Of a stretch of 64,000 nt of DNA, positions 50,383-59,917 are shown piece after piece (positions within the stretch are counted from its first letter, which is position 1; each line of letters begins with the position of its first letter). The translations under genes were made by a program, and so were the position numbers. The DNA comes from Bacteroidia bacterium (lineage in GTDB: Bacteria; Bacteroidota; Bacteroidia; Flavobacteriales; Flavobacteriaceae), in contig JAUIBW010000002.1 of assembly GCA_030427585.1 (NCBI GenBank), positions 1 through 64,000 on the forward strand. The letters run 5' to 3'. Under the pieces are notes generated by a model. It ran no database searches and was not told the DNA's origin. It worked only from the letters and a program-made list of their open reading frames with translations.

Positions 50383-51009
50383 CTAAAAGAATTTTACTCT
50401 ACCGGTTTTAATGTCATACATTCCGCCAACAATTTTTATTTCTCCTTTATTTTCCATTTCGGCGAGTACCTCACTTGAAGAACGAATATTATCAATGGTC
50501 ATGATTACATTTTTTTCTGCAACCTCATTTACAAAATCGATATTTTTCGAGTTTCTTAATGCATCATCTTTTGGTTCTTTAACCGCTTCAACTGCCGGTT
50601 CTATTTTATTTATTAAGGCTGTTAAATTCCCAAGTCTGGCATGATCACACGCTCCCTTAACAGCACCACAGGCAGTATGCCCCAAGACTACCAATAGTTT
50701 TGTCCCCGCTAATTTACAGGCAAATTCCATACTTCCCAAGATATCTTCATTCACAAAATTTCCTGCGATTCTTATGCTAAAAACATCACCCAGGCCCTGA
50801 TCGAAAATTAATTCTGATGATACTCTAGAATCGATACAACTCAATATAGTTGCAAAGGGAAATTGACCATTTGCTGTTTGGCTTACCTGCTGTAATAGAT
50901 CTCTATCTGCTTTTAAATTTTTTTGAAAACGTTGATTTCCATCGATAAGAGTTTCTAGTGCACTATTTGGTGTCATTGCATCTTGCGTTTTTTTTGTATG
51001 CGTTTTCAT
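50383..51009 (-). CDS. beta-class carbonic anhydrase
   Basis: Protein of 208 residues. Zinc ligands are in ILSCIDSRVSSEL and VLGHTACGAVKGA; RIAGNFVNEDILGSMEFACK is the conserved middle. It differs from the enzyme at 27707, so the two are separate paralogues. It is the last of a three-gene minus-strand run with a SulP transporter and a universal stress protein (gaps of 11 bp), which suggests it converts transported bicarbonate. Confidence 0.92.
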   Translation of the reverse strand: MKTHTKKTQDAMTPNSALETLIDGNQRFQKNLKADRDLLQQVSQTANGQFPFATILSCIDSRVSSELIFDQGLGDVFSIRIAGNFVNEDILGSMEFACKLAGTKLLVVLGHTACGAVKGACDHARLGNLTALINKIEPAVEAVKEPKDDALRNSKNIDFVNEVAEKNVIMTIDNIRSSSEVLAEMENKGEIKIVGGMYDIKTGRVKFF

Positions 51010-51020
51010 AATTATTATTT

Positions 51021-51863
51021 TTAATTAGCCAGTATAAGAACCGGTACATTTGTTTTGTTTATAGTTTGTTGAACTTTAGTATTAAAACCAGTTGAATTAC
51101 GTAGTTTTTGTTTGGCTTCTCTTTTTACACAAAGTAATCCTAATTTATTTTTTTCAATATATTTTGAGACGCTACTACTATTATCCATTCCTTCTTCAAA
51201 CTCAAAGATTACTGTATTTTCTGTAATCGATTGTTCTTTAGGTTTCGAAAAGATTGTTGGCTTTTTAAGTCGAGAATCTGTTTTTTTAATTTTAAATAGT
51301 TTAAAGGGTTTATGAGTACGTTTTTTTAAATCCTGAACAATTTCAACTTCATTATTTATAGATATATTGTCAAGAAAGCCAAGAGACACATTATGATATG
51401 ATGTAAGGTTTTTGTCACTTCCAGAAATAAGAATCCCTCCCTTATGGTGCTTCAATAAATAAGATGTTAGCCCGTCTCCTAAAAAACTAATTATTTTAGG
51501 CTTTCGTTTACCAAGAACAACGATATCTGGTTGTGTTTTATTAATATGATCTTGTATTTCAGTAATAACATTACCGAAGGTAAAACTATAAATAATAGGT
51601 ATATTTTCTGTATCTGATACAGCATCGACTAACTTTTGCATTTCTTTTTTCGAAGCAATTCTTTCTTCGTTTAATGTTCGCATTGCAGCTATTTGGTTAT
51701 CATATCTAACAACCTGTATAGGTGGTTTTACATAAAAAACCTCAATTCCTGCATCTATAACCTTTGCCAAATTCACAGCATTACGTAAAGCTGTATATGA
51801 GGATTTGGTTTGATCTATTAATACTAATAGCCTGTATTTTGATTTTAATATATTCGTTTTCAT
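51021..51863 (-). CDS. universal stress protein (UspA family)
   Basis: Protein of 280 residues with one clear Usp domain (about 10-150; YRLLVLIDQTKSSYTALRNA, DIVVLGKRKPKIISFLGDGL, HHKGGILISGS) and a second, degenerate half (about 155-280; VPVLILAN at the end). The family binds ATP or AMP and responds to stress. It lies 11 bp after the SulP gene and 11 bp before the carbonic anhydrase gene, so it is probably co-expressed and might modulate the transporter. Confidence 0.8.
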   Translation of the reverse strand: MKTNILKSKYRLLVLIDQTKSSYTALRNAVNLAKVIDAGIEVFYVKPPIQVVRYDNQIAAMRTLNEERIASKKEMQKLVDAVSDTENIPIIYSFTFGNVITEIQDHINKTQPDIVVLGKRKPKIISFLGDGLTSYLLKHHKGGILISGSDKNLTSYHNVSLGFLDNISINNEVEIVQDLKKRTHKPFKLFKIKKTDSRLKKPTIFSKPKEQSITENTVIFEFEEGMDNSSSVSKYIEKNKLGLLCVKREAKQKLRNSTGFNTKVQQTINKTNVPVLILAN

Positions 51864-51874
51864 AAGTTTATATT

Positions 51875-53470
51875 TTAAGCGCTTTTAGGGCGTAGTTTAA
51901 AAAATTGAATAAAGCTATCTGGGTTTTCTATAGTACCTCTTTCAGAAATAAGCTGGATGTCGATATTCCTATTTCTTGCTTTTTCAGAAAAATCTTCAAG
52001 AATTTCGATAATATCATTGTCTAAATATCTTGTTTTCCGAACATCAAGTTCTAGATAGGTATCTCTGGGAAGGCTATCTAATTCTTTAAGAATAGCTCCT
52101 TTATTGAAAAATGTTACTTCTTCTGCTAATGTCATCTTTATTTTATGCTTTCCATTACTCTTATCTTCGATATGTAGAAAATGTGAATTTTGAAAACTCT
52201 TAATCAAAATAACTACAATACCAACTAATAATCCTAATCCTATCCCTACCAAAAGATCTGTAAATACAATACCTATAACTGTTACTATAAAAGGAACAAA
52301 TTGTTTCCAACCTAATTGATACATGGTTTTAAATAATCCTGGTTTTGCAAGTTTATACCCAACGATAAGAAGAATTGCTGCCAATACTGATAACGGGATC
52401 TTATTTAAAAGTTTGGGTATTAGAATCACAGAAATTAACAATAAGAACCCATGTAAGATAGCTACCATTTTGGACTTACCTCCCGATTGAATGTTTGCCG
52501 AGCTACGAACAATTACCTGGGTAATCGGTAACCCTCCTATAAGTCCTGAAATAATATTTCCTGTACCCTGGGCCAATAATTCTCGATTGGTAGGTGTTAC
52601 CCGCTTGCGAGGATCTAGCTTATCGGTAGCCTCTACACACAATAAAGTTTCCAGACTAGCTACTAAAGCAATAGTAAACGCGGTCACCCATATTTGAGGA
52701 TTCGTAATGACTCCAAAATTTGGAAAACTAAATTGTGCTAAGAACGAAGATGCATCCTCTGGTACAGGTACACTTACCAGATGATCTGAAGAGATTCCCC
52801 ATATACTATTTCCAGCAGTAATTACAAAGTATATAATCCCGACAGCAACTGCCACTAGAGGTCCTTGAATAAGTTGAAATATTTTTCCTTTTTTTGAAAG
52901 GATGTTACTCCATAAAAGAAGAATCCCAAGACCGATAACTGCTATTAAGGTAGCGCCTGGGCTAATAGCGTTAATTGCATTTAAAATTTCTGAAAATGTA
53001 TTTTCTCCATCTACCTGAAAGAATGCAAAATCACCTTCTGGATCTTCATCATATCCAAAGAAATGTGGTATTTGTTTAAGTATAATAATAATACCTATCC
53101 CTGTAAGCATTCCTTTAATTACTGATGATGGAAAATAATACCCAATAATCCCCGCTTTCAAAAAACCGAATACCAATTGTATCACACCTCCTAAAACAAC
53201 TGCCAAAAGGAAATTTTGATAACCTCCCAATGCTCCAATAGCAGTTAATACAATTGCTGCAAGCCCAGCTGCCGGGCCGCTAACACCTACTTGAGATCCA
53301 CTCATGGCTCCCACTACGATACCTCCTATGATACCTGCAATCAGGCCAGAAAACAGAGGAGCTCCACTGGCCAAAGCGATACCTAAACATAGAGGTAACG
53401 CCACAAAAAATACGACAATACTGGCCGGAATATCGGACTTTAAATTTTTAAATAAATTTGAATTATTCAT
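51875..53470 (-). CDS. SulP family anion (probably bicarbonate) transporter
   Basis: Protein of 531 residues: about ten to twelve membrane helices (1-430) and a C-terminal STAS domain (about 445-525). SGAPLFSGLIAGIIGGIVVG, VSGPAAGLAAIV and QGTGNIISGLIGGLPITQVIVRSSANIQSGG are SulP hallmarks. The adjacent carbonic anhydrase gene points to bicarbonate rather than sulfate as the substrate (BicA-like), but the sequence alone cannot settle this. First gene of the three-gene operon. Confidence 0.88.
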   Translation of the reverse strand: MNNSNLFKNLKSDIPASIVVFFVALPLCLGIALASGAPLFSGLIAGIIGGIVVGAMSGSQVGVSGPAAGLAAIVLTAIGALGGYQNFLLAVVLGGVIQLVFGFLKAGIIGYYFPSSVIKGMLTGIGIIIILKQIPHFFGYDEDPEGDFAFFQVDGENTFSEILNAINAISPGATLIAVIGLGILLLWSNILSKKGKIFQLIQGPLVAVAVGIIYFVITAGNSIWGISSDHLVSVPVPEDASSFLAQFSFPNFGVITNPQIWVTAFTIALVASLETLLCVEATDKLDPRKRVTPTNRELLAQGTGNIISGLIGGLPITQVIVRSSANIQSGGKSKMVAILHGFLLLISVILIPKLLNKIPLSVLAAILLIVGYKLAKPGLFKTMYQLGWKQFVPFIVTVIGIVFTDLLVGIGLGLLVGIVVILIKSFQNSHFLHIEDKSNGKHKIKMTLAEEVTFFNKGAILKELDSLPRDTYLELDVRKTRYLDNDIIEILEDFSEKARNRNIDIQLISERGTIENPDSFIQFFKLRPKSA

Positions 53471-53621
53471 AGCTATTTAGATTTGAAAAATGCCATACCC
53501 TTTGAGTACAAAACATTGAGCAATTAATAAGTTATTATGTAAATGATGAGCTCCATAGTAATGGAACCTGATTGAAATTTGATAAGAATTCGGATTAGGA
53601 AGTAGAGTCCTAATTTAATAA

Positions 53622-53948
53622 TCACACCTGTTCGGGAGGTGGGATAGGAATTTCAAGATCAAAATCATAATAAGGTTGGAAAACCTGATAATAAGAACAT
53701 TCTGAAGCATAAATAAAACGACGATCGTAAGAATTTAAAATTTTAAATTCATTTTTTCCGTCTTTACAATCATCTTCCTGTTTTTCTTCTTCAGAATCTT
53801 CTTCCCAATCTACTTCAACTAATTCTATATCATCATTAGCAAAAAGTGTAATAGTCTGCACTATTGATTGTAACAACATACTTACAAGAACAATGACAAA
53901 TGAGCCATACTTTATAAAGCTAAATATGTTATGACAAAATAACCTCAT
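53622..53948 (-). CDS. small membrane-anchored hypothetical protein
   Basis: Protein of 108 residues with one N-terminal hydrophobic helix (YGSFVIVLVSMLLQSIVQTI), a very acidic middle (VDWEEDSEEEKQEDDCKDG) and a Pro-rich end (IPIPPPEQV). Its ATG overlaps the TetR stop codon (TAATG), so it is coupled to that regulator. Function unknown. Confidence 0.6.
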   Translation of the reverse strand: MRLFCHNIFSFIKYGSFVIVLVSMLLQSIVQTITLFANDDIELVEVDWEEDSEEEKQEDDCKDGKNEFKILNSYDRRFIYASECSYYQVFQPYYDFDLEIPIPPPEQV

Positions 53949-54616
53949 TACACAATAGTTTTTTGTACTAAATCAGTATAAAATCTCACTACATTGTTTT
54001 TTCCTTCTTCAACATCGGTTAAGGCAGGAAGGTGTTGAGAAAAATAGCGTTGGTGGTGTGCTCCCTCAATCACTGTTGAGATAAGCATATGTGGAAACTC
54101 AAATTTTGGATTTATTTCTAAAACTATATCGCTTACCCTTTGTACAACCCTTTTATACGTTTCATAAAATCCTTTTTTATTTTCTTCGTCTACATCCTTT
54201 GTGTGATAAGCTTTAGCAGATTCTGAAATGATAATTTTATTAAGTAGTACTTCGTTAATAAAAGTGAAAGAGTTGTCTTCTTTCACCTCCTGAGTAAATA
54301 GTGTGATGGCAGTGTTCAATTTATCTTTTGCAGAAGTAATATTTGTTGTTGCAAAAACCAATTTGTACTCAATCCAACTCCAATACCAATTGATCAAGTA
54401 TACCAACAATGCATGTTTACTTTCAAAATAACGATAAATCGAACTTTCATTAGATTCTATAGCAACTCCTAGCTTTTTAAATGTGAAAGACTCGAAGCCT
54501 AAATCATTTATCATCTCGATACTAGTGCGCACTATTTTCTTTCCCAAATCAGAAGATTCGGGATTTTTGGTGTATAATTCTGAATTAATTGTTATATGTA
54601 TTGGTAAACTTTCCAT
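53948..54616 (-). CDS. TetR family transcriptional regulator
   Basis: Protein of 222 residues. The N-terminal helix-turn-helix (about 25-70) reads IVRTSIEMINDLGFESFTFK and AIESNESSIYRYFESKHALL, the TetR pattern. The C-terminal ligand-binding part is diverged and the ligand is unknown. Coupled with the small membrane protein at 53622. It could control the SulP operon downstream, but no operator was recognised. Confidence 0.85.
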   Translation of the reverse strand: MESLPIHITINSELYTKNPESSDLGKKIVRTSIEMINDLGFESFTFKKLGVAIESNESSIYRYFESKHALLVYLINWYWSWIEYKLVFATTNITSAKDKLNTAITLFTQEVKEDNSFTFINEVLLNKIIISESAKAYHTKDVDEENKKGFYETYKRVVQRVSDIVLEINPKFEFPHMLISTVIEGAHHQRYFSQHLPALTDVEEGKNNVVRFYTDLVQKTIV

Positions 54617-54710
54617 CTATAAAAGCAAATATATGAAAGTATTACTATTAAACCGAATTAGTTTAACTATTTTTTATGAAAGCATCATACCTGTAAAGTT
54701 CTGATATATA

Positions 54711-55280
54711 CTAATATATCGCTTTCAGTTCATTATACACAGGATCTTTTTCGATCATATTTAACAGTTTCTTTTTGGCTTCAAATTTCTTTTTTCTGGT
54801 ATATCCTTCAGAATATCCTATAATTTTCGAAATTTCTTTCATCGATTTTCCTTCAAAAAAAAGAGATAATAGCTTCTTATTCTCTATACTTAGTTTTTGA
54901 AAGTGTTTTCTATACAAATGTTCGCGTTCTTGATTTTCGATATCTGCTATTAAAGCATTATTGGTTCTTTCTTCAAAACGATACCACCCATCATCGATAA
55001 CGAGTTTTTTCTTTTTCTTTAATCGATTTCTCCACAAGTTTTTACAAATCCCATAAAAATAGGTTTTTATGGGTACTCGCAGCTCTAAAAGGCCAGATCG
55101 TAATTTCTGATATAACACAACTAAAGCATCCTGAAAAACATCTTCTACATCTTCAAGATTTCCATTATTGCGAAGAATATATCCCTGAATGTAACGTATA
55201 TTTTCTTTATAAAAACAGGTTAGTATTTTATCGTCCCCATCGATGATTCCGGCTATGATTATTTGATCATTATTCATCAT
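54711..55280 (-). CDS. ECF-type RNA polymerase sigma factor
   Basis: Protein of 189 residues. Region 2 is seen in YIQGYILRNNGNLEDVEDVF and QDALVVLYQKL (about 30-65). Region 4 is seen in LFFEGKSMKEISKIIGYSEG and YTRKKKFEAKKKLL (about 140-175). The linker holds a basic block RNRLKKKKKL. No anti-sigma factor gene is next to it. It belongs to the group of flavobacterial ECF factors without adjacent anti-sigma; its regulon is unknown. Confidence 0.85.
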   Translation of the reverse strand: MMNNDQIIIAGIIDGDDKILTCFYKENIRYIQGYILRNNGNLEDVEDVFQDALVVLYQKLRSGLLELRVPIKTYFYGICKNLWRNRLKKKKKLVIDDGWYRFEERTNNALIADIENQEREHLYRKHFQKLSIENKKLLSLFFEGKSMKEISKIIGYSEGYTRKKKFEAKKKLLNMIEKDPVYNELKAIY

Positions 55281-55488
55281 ATATTTAAGTTTGTATCTTT
55301 TAGGTATTTAGGTAATACCATGTATCACTCACTTGCTTTTATGATACAAACATAAATTGACTATGGCGGATGTCAATACAGATTTCTGTAATGGAGCCTA
55401 TTTTTTACAAAAAAAGTCATTACACTGCTTTTGAAAATATTAAATATTTTTTCTGTATCCATTAGAAATTCAGATAGTGTATAGGAAA

Positions 55489-56157
55489 CTACAATATTCC
55501 TAAATCCTTTACAATAGCTACCAGATGAGTTGTATTTTTTGCTTTGAAGTCATCAAAAAGTTTACTTACTCTTTTATCGATAGCACTCTCACTGTTTGGA
55601 GATATATTTTGTTTTTTAAGTTTGATTCGGATTTCTTTTTTGGTAAACCCCTGTGATAACTCTTCTAACAGTATGATATCCAAATCATCCAGGTGAATCA
55701 TCGTGTTTGCAGCAGAATTATTAGTAATCTCTGGTGGCCATACTGTATCGCCTTGATACACACCTTGTACACAAGCTACTAATTCTTGTATTGCATGTTG
55801 GCCTTTACAAACGTACCCATTGATGTTAAGATTTTCGAATAGCATATTAATTTTGTCTGGCCTGTCTTCCTGTGAGTATACAATTACTTTAATGTCTGGT
55901 TGTATACTTCTGATATCTTTTATAAGATCTATACCAGAGGTTCTGGTTTGGGGCTTATGATCTTCTCTAAATGAAAGATCTGTGATCAATAGCTCAAAAA
56001 CTTCCTGGTCATTATGTGCTTTTCTGAATTTGAGATAGGCATCATCACAATATTTAGCTTCCTCAATATTATGGATTCCAATTTTATCATTTAGTACTTT
56101 TATAATGCCTTGGTTGGCTATTTCATAGTCTTCTGCTACCAATACTTTAGAAAACAT
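55489..56157 (-). CDS. LuxR/NarL-type response regulator
   Basis: Protein of 222 residues. The receiver domain (about 1-130) has the acidic pair in VLVAEDYEIANQGI, the phospho-acceptor Asp in LLITDLSFRED and the conserved Lys/Ser-Gln region VIVYSQEDRPDK. The C-terminal output helix-turn-helix (about 155-215) reads ILLEELSQGFTKKEIRIKLK. It lies 12 bp after the histidine kinase gene and is its likely phosphorylation target. Confidence 0.87.
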   Translation of the reverse strand: MFSKVLVAEDYEIANQGIIKVLNDKIGIHNIEEAKYCDDAYLKFRKAHNDQEVFELLITDLSFREDHKPQTRTSGIDLIKDIRSIQPDIKVIVYSQEDRPDKINMLFENLNINGYVCKGQHAIQELVACVQGVYQGDTVWPPEITNNSAANTMIHLDDLDIILLEELSQGFTKKEIRIKLKKQNISPNSESAIDKRVSKLFDDFKAKNTTHLVAIVKDLGIL

Positions 56158-56169
56158 CTTACTGACTTT

Positions 56170-58146
56170 TTAATTAGGGATTTGTATTTCGGCTTTAAAG
56201 CCTTTTCCTTTTTCTGAGTCAAAGATAAGTGTTCCTTGTATAGCTCGAATACGGTTTTCTGTATTTCGGAGTCCATTTTTGGATTGTAGATGCTCTTCTG
56301 TTACTCCTACACCATTATCAGAGTAGGTAATCGTAAGGGTATCATTAGCATTAGAAAACCTTAATTTAACCAGACTGGCCTGGCTATGTTTCTGCATATT
56401 GGTCATTAATTCCTGCAATACTCTGTATACCGTTATTTTTACGGTTTTATCCATCACATCCCAATCAATTCTATCAAATCCTATAGCGATTAGCAGAATC
56501 CCGTTTTGGTTATAGTTTTGCAACATGTTATTTAGTTCTTCGGGGTAGGTGTCCCCGGTTTCGAACTCATTATTTTCGCGTGAGATATCGCGTGCTTTGA
56601 GATAGGTGGTATTGAGTTTATCTTTAATATGAGGGTCGTGAGGATCCTTTTGATATTGCATCATCACCTGAAAAATATCATTCCCCAGTTCATCATGCAA
56701 TTGTTTAGAAATTCGGGTTTCGGTTTCGTAACTAGCTTCAAATTGTACTATTTTGTTTTGCTGGTTGAGATGGTGCATTTGTTGTCTAAAAAAATAAACT
56801 ATAAACCCAATACCTGTAATTAATAGTAGCATCCCTAGGAGGTAAATTGTATTTTCATTACGAACCTCAGATATTTTTCTGTTTTTTTCTGCGTTCTCCT
56901 TTAGTAAATTTTCATTCTCGAATCGTGTAGGCGCATAGATTTCTCGAGTCTTTTTTCGAAGCTGCATAAGCTTAAGACTGGCTTCTTTAAAACGTTGATG
57001 GTATTCAATGGAACCTGTATCTAAATCAGTAATTAAATCTAAAGCTTCAAAAATCGATTCTTGATTATTCTTAATTATTGCATTTCGATACGCTTCTTTA
57101 GCATGATGAAGAGATTTTGCTAAATTCTTATTACGATAATATTTTGAGAGGTGTACATTACTGGCAACTAAGCCTGATATTACACCTTTTTCTTTCCTAA
57201 TCTGTAATGCTGCTAACAATAAAGATTCACTTTCTGAGTTTAAAGAGTTTTTTTGGAATTTAATATGTCCTAGATTGCTTAGGATTTGTGCATATCGAGT
57301 TCGTTTTTTTATTACGTTCTTATCTTTTAATAAGGACTGCAAAATATCAATACTTTCTTCATATTTTTTTTGCTCTGCCAAAATATTTGCACGAGTGTTT
57401 TTAAAAATAGGTAAATTATGAATCCCTATCTTCTTTTTAGCAATTGAATCACTAAGTAATTCCAAGACTTTAGAATTCCAAAACAAAGCTTTTTCAGGGT
57501 TTTTTAATTCAGTAAAAGATATAGATATACCGTGATACAATCCTGATATTATTTTGTATTCAGAAGAATTCTCTACATATTTTAAACCATCTGTAGCTGT
57601 CGTTTTACTGGCATTATGATCTCCTAAAGCAATTTGAATATTAGACATAGCCATCAAACACCTTCCTGCATTGATACTATCCTTAAGATTTCTGTGAACC
57701 TTAAACGATTGGTTATAGTACTCAAAAGCTTCCAGGTAGTTATTCTGTTTTTTGTTATAAAGACCTAACTTATATAATGCTTTCCCTATATAAACGCTAT
57801 CCTCATTTTGTTGAGCAAGTTGTAATAGCATATAAGATTGTTCAATCGCTTTTTCTGGGCCTTTATACTTATTAAGCAACTTTGCATATAAAGAGAGGCC
57901 TTTATGGTGTAACGAATCTATTTCCAACTTCCTGGCTCCTTGTAAAAAGTTATTTATAGCTTCTAACCTTTTTTCCTCAACATTCGAATTACTCGAGGCA
58001 ATGTCATAATAGCTATGTAAAGAATCAATCTTTTTGATTACCAAGGGAGGAATCGGATCATCGGTAACATTATGATGACAGGAATTAAAGAAAACACCTA
58101 TTACTATACCTAAAAAAAAGAGGGATAAAACTGTATATCGTTTCAT
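56170..58146 (-). CDS. TPR sensor histidine kinase (HisKA_3 type)
   Basis: Protein of 658 residues. A signal/lipobox-like start (GIVIGVFFNSCHH) is followed by TPR repeats over about 80-400 on the periplasmic side (for example KALYKLGLYNKKQNNYLEAF). A membrane helix (about 435-455; IYLLGMLLLITGIGFIVYFF) and a cytoplasmic kinase core follow, with the phospho-His in SKQLHDELGND and the HATPase motif in ITYSDNGVGV. Partner of the response regulator downstream. The signal is unknown; this layout is widespread in flavobacteria. Confidence 0.88.
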   Translation of the reverse strand: MKRYTVLSLFFLGIVIGVFFNSCHHNVTDDPIPPLVIKKIDSLHSYYDIASSNSNVEEKRLEAINNFLQGARKLEIDSLHHKGLSLYAKLLNKYKGPEKAIEQSYMLLQLAQQNEDSVYIGKALYKLGLYNKKQNNYLEAFEYYNQSFKVHRNLKDSINAGRCLMAMSNIQIALGDHNASKTTATDGLKYVENSSEYKIISGLYHGISISFTELKNPEKALFWNSKVLELLSDSIAKKKIGIHNLPIFKNTRANILAEQKKYEESIDILQSLLKDKNVIKKRTRYAQILSNLGHIKFQKNSLNSESESLLLAALQIRKEKGVISGLVASNVHLSKYYRNKNLAKSLHHAKEAYRNAIIKNNQESIFEALDLITDLDTGSIEYHQRFKEASLKLMQLRKKTREIYAPTRFENENLLKENAEKNRKISEVRNENTIYLLGMLLLITGIGFIVYFFRQQMHHLNQQNKIVQFEASYETETRISKQLHDELGNDIFQVMMQYQKDPHDPHIKDKLNTTYLKARDISRENNEFETGDTYPEELNNMLQNYNQNGILLIAIGFDRIDWDVMDKTVKITVYRVLQELMTNMQKHSQASLVKLRFSNANDTLTITYSDNGVGVTEEHLQSKNGLRNTENRIRAIQGTLIFDSEKGKGFKAEIQIPN

Positions 58147-58178
58147 CCCCCAAAAGTACTAAATTATAATGATTAAGA

Positions 58179-58334
58179 TTAAATATCATCTTCTTCAATT
58201 ACTTCATTTTCTCCATCAGTACTTAACACCTCAGTTTGTAAGGTTTCGTTTTCTGTAACGCTATCATCTGGCGTACAAGAAGTAAGGTTAACTCCTAGAA
58301 GTATGGCTATTAATATGTATTTTAAAGTTCTCAT
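58179..58334 (-). CDS. very small acidic lipoprotein
   Basis: Protein of 51 residues, too short for usual gene calling. MRTLKYILIAILLGVNLTSC is a standard lipoprotein signal with the lipobox LTSC; the mature part of about 31 residues is almost wholly acidic and polar (DDSVTENETLQTEVLS, ending EEDDI). It is in the same direction as, and 32 bp upstream of, the TPR histidine kinase gene, so it may be the first gene of that operon. Function unknown. Confidence 0.6.
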   Translation of the reverse strand: MRTLKYILIAILLGVNLTSCTPDDSVTENETLQTEVLSTDGENEVIEEDDI

Positions 58335-58911
58335 GGTTGCTAAATTTTTTGTTTTCCAAAGTTTAGGGTACGCCCATAGGTGTCAACCCCAGATCGGTAT
58401 GTTGTTACATACCCATTACCTATGGGAATCATCAATTGGTTTTTGGGAAAGTGTGATCCTATACAGTTGCGATACCCTACTTTCCCCTTTTGGGTAGCAG
58501 CAAACTGTAATTTGGATATTTTTTGATGGGTTAGTTTTCTGTATTTTCTATGCAATCCGGTTGTTGCCCTAACAATTTGTTAGGTACACATACTGTGGAT
58601 ATTGATTTTTAGATATACCTGAGCTTTCAGGCTTTTTACACCAAAACTGTATATAGTCTTAAAAATCCTATAGTGTTATAGAAAATACTGGTTGGTAGTG
58701 TTGGTAACAGTTAGCGTATGTAATTAATGTATTAGCAATCTTACATGGTTAGATACTTGATCGATTATTCTGTTCGGTTTTTCATATTAGCACTTGCTAA
58801 TACGGTGTGTTTATTGCTCGAATAGAAATCGATGTTTTTCTTACTATTGTTTAGCTTGCCTCGAGAGGCAAACTCAATCACTTATACGAATTATCATTAC
58901 TCTTATAAAGT
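58335..58911. other. gene-poor region
   Basis: No convincing gene. A 71-codon minus-strand frame (58340-58555) ends 5 bp before the small lipoprotein start but has no recognisable features. Two perfect short palindromes are present: TATTAGCA/TGCTAATA (58785-58802) and TTGCCTCGAGAGGCAA (58857-58872). Neither has a T run; they may be operators. Confidence 0.35.
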
Positions 58912-59151
58912 TTACGAAACGAATACTTTACAAGAAACATAACTGCCTTTGATTACTACTTCACGGAAGTTTTTACTTATAATTTGAAGTGTTTCTTCCC
59001 ATCTTTCACCATCTAATGATTCGGATATCACTTTTGGAAGAGAATTAACAACCGAAGTATATAAACCCATTCCAAGGACACTTCCGAATGCATCGGTTAA
59101 CAGATGTTTTCTGTCCTCCTGTCCTTTTTTAGAATTTTTATTATACTTCAT
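58912..59151 (-). CDS. small hypothetical protein
   Basis: Protein of 79 residues. The start is basic (MKYNKNSKKGQEDRKHLL), a short Gly-rich hydrophobic part follows (FGSVLGMGLYTSVVNSLPKV), and the end carries a Cys (SYVSCKVFVS). No family recognised. Isolated, with no neighbour within 500 bp on the same strand. A genuine small gene is plausible but not proven. Confidence 0.4.
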   Translation of the reverse strand: MKYNKNSKKGQEDRKHLLTDAFGSVLGMGLYTSVVNSLPKVISESLDGERWEETLQIISKNFREVVIKGSYVSCKVFVS

Positions 59152-59621
59152 TGTTTTATTTTTTGGTTAATTAATCAGTATATAAATGTTCAGTATGAAT
59201 ACGTGTTATTTTTACGTAGTCAATTAGTATTATTTTTTCTAAAACTGAACAAATAATATAATGTTTGTATTGAGATACAAAGATACGGATTTTTTTAAGA
59301 TTTTACAACTATCAACAATATATAATTAATTGATAATCAATTTATTATATTAAAAATAAGCAAAGAAATCCCTGTCCGTTTTATAACAGATTTTGGATAT
59401 TTTGGCAATCATCTAACTATCTGATACTTGCTTTCCAATCACTTACTCTTTATGTACTCATTAGCTTTTACACATTCTTTTAAAATTTTACTTACTTCCC
59501 TTTACATTGTTTTATAATACATTACCATTTAAGTATGTTTTTTTACTATTTCTCTCTACTGGTTTTATCATTACGATCAGGTTTTATACTTTTGAATATG
59601 GTTTATACCAAAAAAACCTGA
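59152..59621. other. intergenic, AT-rich
   Basis: No gene seen. Very AT-rich DNA leading to the terminator of the leader-type unit at 59622-59864. Confidence 0.4.
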
Positions 59622-59864
59622 ATAAAAAAAGCGTCCAATTTCTTGGACGCTTGCTATATTATATCGTTTTCTAGTTTATATCATTTCAAAAAACAAGTAC
59701 AATAGTCACATAGCGTCCTTTCTTGCAGAAAGACTTCACTAATCCATCGATAATCACACGGATTAAGCCGCAACATTAATGCCATATGTATACTATTGTG
59801 TTTCATTTTGTTATACAAAAAATAACGATTTTCGTCTTATTTTCCAAATTAATGCGCAAATATA
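59622..59864 (-). ncRNA. leader-type transcription unit 3 with mini-ORF and terminator
   Basis: On the minus strand a TATATTTG box (59857-59864) precedes a 41-codon ORF (59806 down to 59681) that starts MKHNSIHMALMLRLNPCDYR. The terminator pairs AAGCGTCCAA with TTGGACGCTT (59629-59638 and 59643-59652), followed by seven T. GGACGCT also occurs within the ORF (59712-59718) and could invade the terminator. AAAGGACGCT is shared with unit 1 at 7973-8166. No gene directly follows on this strand, so it may act as a small RNA or a stranded leader. Confidence 0.55.
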
Positions 59865-59917
59865 TGTATTTGAATATGAACTCGATCCAGGTGATCCTTA
59901 AAATTTAATAAAGTACC

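Noticed and set aside
58340-58555. 71-codon minus-strand ORF just before the small lipoprotein gene
   Set aside because: No hydrophobic core, signal or motif; spacing to the lipoprotein fits an operon but is not enough on its own.
58785-58872. Two perfect short palindromes as terminators
   Set aside because: Neither is followed by a T run on either strand and no gene ends nearby on a fitting strand.
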